Source: Protaetiibacter larvae
GTDB lineage: Bacteria > Actinomycetota > Actinomycetes > Actinomycetales > Microbacteriaceae
Reading direction: 5' to 3'
Length of the DNA stretch: 64,000 nt
Assembly (NCBI RefSeq): GCF_008365275.1
Contig: NZ_CP043504.1
Coordinates: 1,674,001-1,738,000 of the forward strand
Positions 62,532 to 64,000 of the stretch are shown here, piece after piece; positions within the stretch are counted from its first letter, which is position 1; every line of letters starts with the position of its first letter. Position numbers and translations under genes: made by a program. The notes below the pieces were generated by a model that saw only the letters and a program-made list of their open reading frames with translations, was not told the DNA's origin and did not search any database.

Positions 62532-63107
62532 CTACGCGGGGAACTGCCCGCGCTTGACCTGAGGCTTCGGGAGGCGCAGCGGGCGCAACTGGACGGCGCG
62601 CATCGCGGCGTACCAGGTGACCTTCTCGACCTTCCCGGCTCCGAACTTGGCGGCGAGCTTCTTGCGCAGCTGGCGGCCGAGCCACAGCACGTCGATCACG
62701 ACGAGCAGGATGACCGCCCACACCGCGAGCAGCGCGTAGATCGCCACGTACTGGTTCGGGATGAAGTAGGTGAGGATCACGAGCACCATGAGGGGCAGAA
62801 GGACCTCGCCGACGCTCCAGCGGGCGTCCACGTAGTCGCGCACGTACTTCTTCTGGGGGCCCTTGTCGCGAGCCGGGAGGTAGCGCTCCTCGCCGTTGGC
62901 CATGCCCACCCGTGCGCGATCGCGCTGCTCGTTGAGCTTGGCGCGCGACTCGCGTGAGGCCGTCTTGCGGTCGTCGGGAACCAGGGGGCGCTTGCGCGCG
63001 GCCTCCTGCTCCTTGCGGCTCGGGGTCGCGCGACCCTTGCCGGCGACCGACTCGGTCTCCGGGGTCTCGGGCGCAGCGGACGGTTCGGTGGGGGTGTTCT
63101 TGGGCAC
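62532..63107 (-). CDS. DUF3043 membrane protein
   Basis: 191 aa from the GTG at 63107 (GAGGATCCC upstream). Charged N-terminal half (about 1-95) with SRKEQEAARKRPLVPDDRK typical of DUF3043, then two membrane helices (about 107-125 and 130-150) and a basic tail. Conserved in actinobacteria; function unknown. Divergent from the M20 peptidase gene. Confidence 0.88.
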   Translation of the reverse strand: MPKNTPTEPSAAPETPETESVAGKGRATPSRKEQEAARKRPLVPDDRKTASRESRAKLNEQRDRARVGMANGEERYLPARDKGPQKKYVRDYVDARWSVGEVLLPLMVLVILTYFIPNQYVAIYALLAVWAVILLVVIDVLWLGRQLRKKLAAKFGAGKVEKVTWYAAMRAVQLRPLRLPKPQVKRGQFPA

Positions 63108-63131
63108 GGGATCCTCGCTGGTCGGTGACCT

Positions 63132-63137
63132 TAAGAT
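63132..63137 (+). promoter_or_regulatory. -10 box, leaderless promoter of M20 peptidase
   Basis: TAAGAT ends 7 nt before the ATG at 63145. Confidence 0.45.
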
Positions 63138-63144
63138 AGCCCAC

Positions 63145-64000
63145 ATGCCTGTGACCGAGCCGTCCGCCGCCGCCCCCGCCACCCCTCGCGCCGACGAGTT
63201 CCGGGAGGCCGTCGCCGCGGGGCTGCCCGCGGCCATCGCCGAGCTCTCCGGTCTCGTGCGCATCCCCTCGGTCGCCTGGGACGGCTTCGACCACTCCCAG
63301 GTGCGGGCGAGCGCGGAGCGGGTGGCGGAGCTCGCGCGCGCCCTCGGGGTGTTCGAGTCGGTCGAGGTCGTGCAGCTGCCGATCGCCGGGCCCGACGCGG
63401 ATGTCCTCGGCCAGCCGGCGGTCGTCGCGACGCGCGCGGCCCGAGGCGGCAAGCCCACGATCCTGCTGTACGCGCACCACGACGTGCAGCCTCCCGGCGA
63501 CGAGGCGGACTGGCATTCGAAGCCGTACGAGCCGACACTGCGCGGCGACCGCCTGTACGGGCGCGGCGCGGCCGACGACAAGGCCGGCGTGGTCGCGCAC
63601 CTCGCGGCGATCCGCGCGTACCAGACGGTGCTCGGCGACCCTGAGATCGGCATCGTGCTCTACGCCGAAGGGGAGGAGGAGTTCGGATCGCGCTCGATCA
63701 CGACCTTCCTCGACCACTATCGCGAGCAGTTCGACGCCGACGTCATCGTGGTCGCCGACTCGGGCAACTGGTCGATCGACGTGCCCGCGATCACGGTCGG
63801 ATTGCGCGGGGCGGTGGCGTTCAACCTGCGGTTCACGACGCTCGAGCACGCCTCTCACTCCGGCATGTTCGGGGGAGCGGTTCCCGACGCCATGCTCGCC
63901 GCGATCCGCACCCTCGACACCTTGTGGAACGCGGACGGCTCGGTCGCCGTCGCAGGGCTGAGCTCGCGCGAGGCCGAGACGCCCGCCTACGACGAGGCCC
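63145..64000 (+). CDS. M20-family dipeptidase (cut by window end)
   Basis: The first 285 residues are visible and the frame is open to the window edge. The metallopeptidase motifs are LLYAHHDVQPPGD with the first His, GRGAADDKAGVVAHL with the bridging Asp, AEGEEEFGS with the catalytic Glu pair, and VIVVADSGNW with a further ligand. It belongs to the CNDP/PepV-like dipeptidase branch of M20, which cleaves dipeptides or acyl groups using two metal ions. The substrate is unknown. Confidence 0.9.
   Translation, partial: MPVTEPSAAAPATPRADEFREAVAAGLPAAIAELSGLVRIPSVAWDGFDHSQVRASAERVAELARALGVFESVEVVQLPIAGPDADVLGQPAVVATRAARGGKPTILLYAHHDVQPPGDEADWHSKPYEPTLRGDRLYGRGAADDKAGVVAHLAAIRAYQTVLGDPEIGIVLYAEGEEEFGSRSITTFLDHYREQFDADVIVVADSGNWSIDVPAITVGLRGAVAFNLRFTTLEHASHSGMFGGAVPDAMLAAIRTLDTLWNADGSVAVAGLSSREAETPAYDEA

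Overview
The window is high-GC DNA read as an actinobacterium of the family Microbacteriaceae. Evidence: a division and cell-wall (dcw) cluster with sepF, divIVA/wag31 and a GarA/OdhI-type FHA protein; many genes with a TANNNT -10 box 6-9 nt before the start codon (leaderless transcripts); a DUF222/HNH protein; DUF3040 and DUF3043 proteins; and a MurE with an unusual substrate-loop motif. The species cannot be named from sequence alone.

Region 1 (about 1-7968) looks like an integrated mobile element sitting against the 3' end of a tRNA-Pro(GGG) gene (7969-8042). A tyrosine integrase and a small excisionase-like protein lie next to the tRNA. The cargo is: the end of a RecB-type (PD-(D/E)XK) nuclease gene; two unknown coupled genes; a HigB-like / XRE-ImmA toxin-antitoxin-like pair; and, divergently from that pair, a compact three-gene ubiquitin-like conjugation operon (multiubiquitin-type Ubl, ThiF/E1-like enzyme, DUF6527-type cysteine-rich protein). 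A palindrome lies between the two divergent units and overlaps both promoter regions. This operon is the most interesting content of the window and is a candidate anti-phage or stress system.

Region 2 (8043-19417) is ordinary chromosome: HNH/DUF222, EamA transporter, VOC protein, deazaflavin-type oxidoreductase, ThrE-type exporter, GNAT, glutathione peroxidase, S4 RNA-binding protein, Nudix, a repeat protein, DUF1295, then a conserved actinobacterial block of a CDP-alcohol phosphatidyltransferase, GarA/OdhI, FtsR (MerR) and a second MerR, followed by a ParA-like ATPase on the other strand.

Region 3 (19497-35578): pyruvate carboxylase, a second MinD-like ATPase, peptide deformylase, then an order that resembles the Mycobacterium tuberculosis Rv2187-Rv2169c block: FadD15-like acyl-CoA synthetase, ROK kinase, PlsC-like acyltransferase, class II DAHP synthase, PknL-type kinase with PASTA domains, a LysM/lysozyme-like wall protein, an Rv2175c-like DNA-binding protein, polyprenyl diphosphate synthase and a DUF3040 protein.

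Region 4 (35768-55361) is the dcw cluster: MraZ box, mraZ, rsmH, ftsL-like, ftsI, murE, murF, mraY, murD, ftsW, murG, murC, ftsQ, ftsZ, ylmE, sepF, divIVA, lspA, rluD-like. Genes are tightly packed with frequent ATGA/GTGA overlaps. The ftsZ upstream region carries an AACCTC-N5-GAGGTT inverted repeat that resembles a motif ahead of the second merR gene, which suggests MerR/FtsR control. ylmD and yggT, often present in this cluster, are absent.

Region 5 (55393-64000): dnaE, a flavin reductase, hisD, nrdR, pyrD, a DUF3043 protein and the start of an M20 dipeptidase. Intergenic spaces carry inverted and dispersed repeats (18541-18604, 29941-30150, 52590-52627, 58921-59022), mostly between converging genes.
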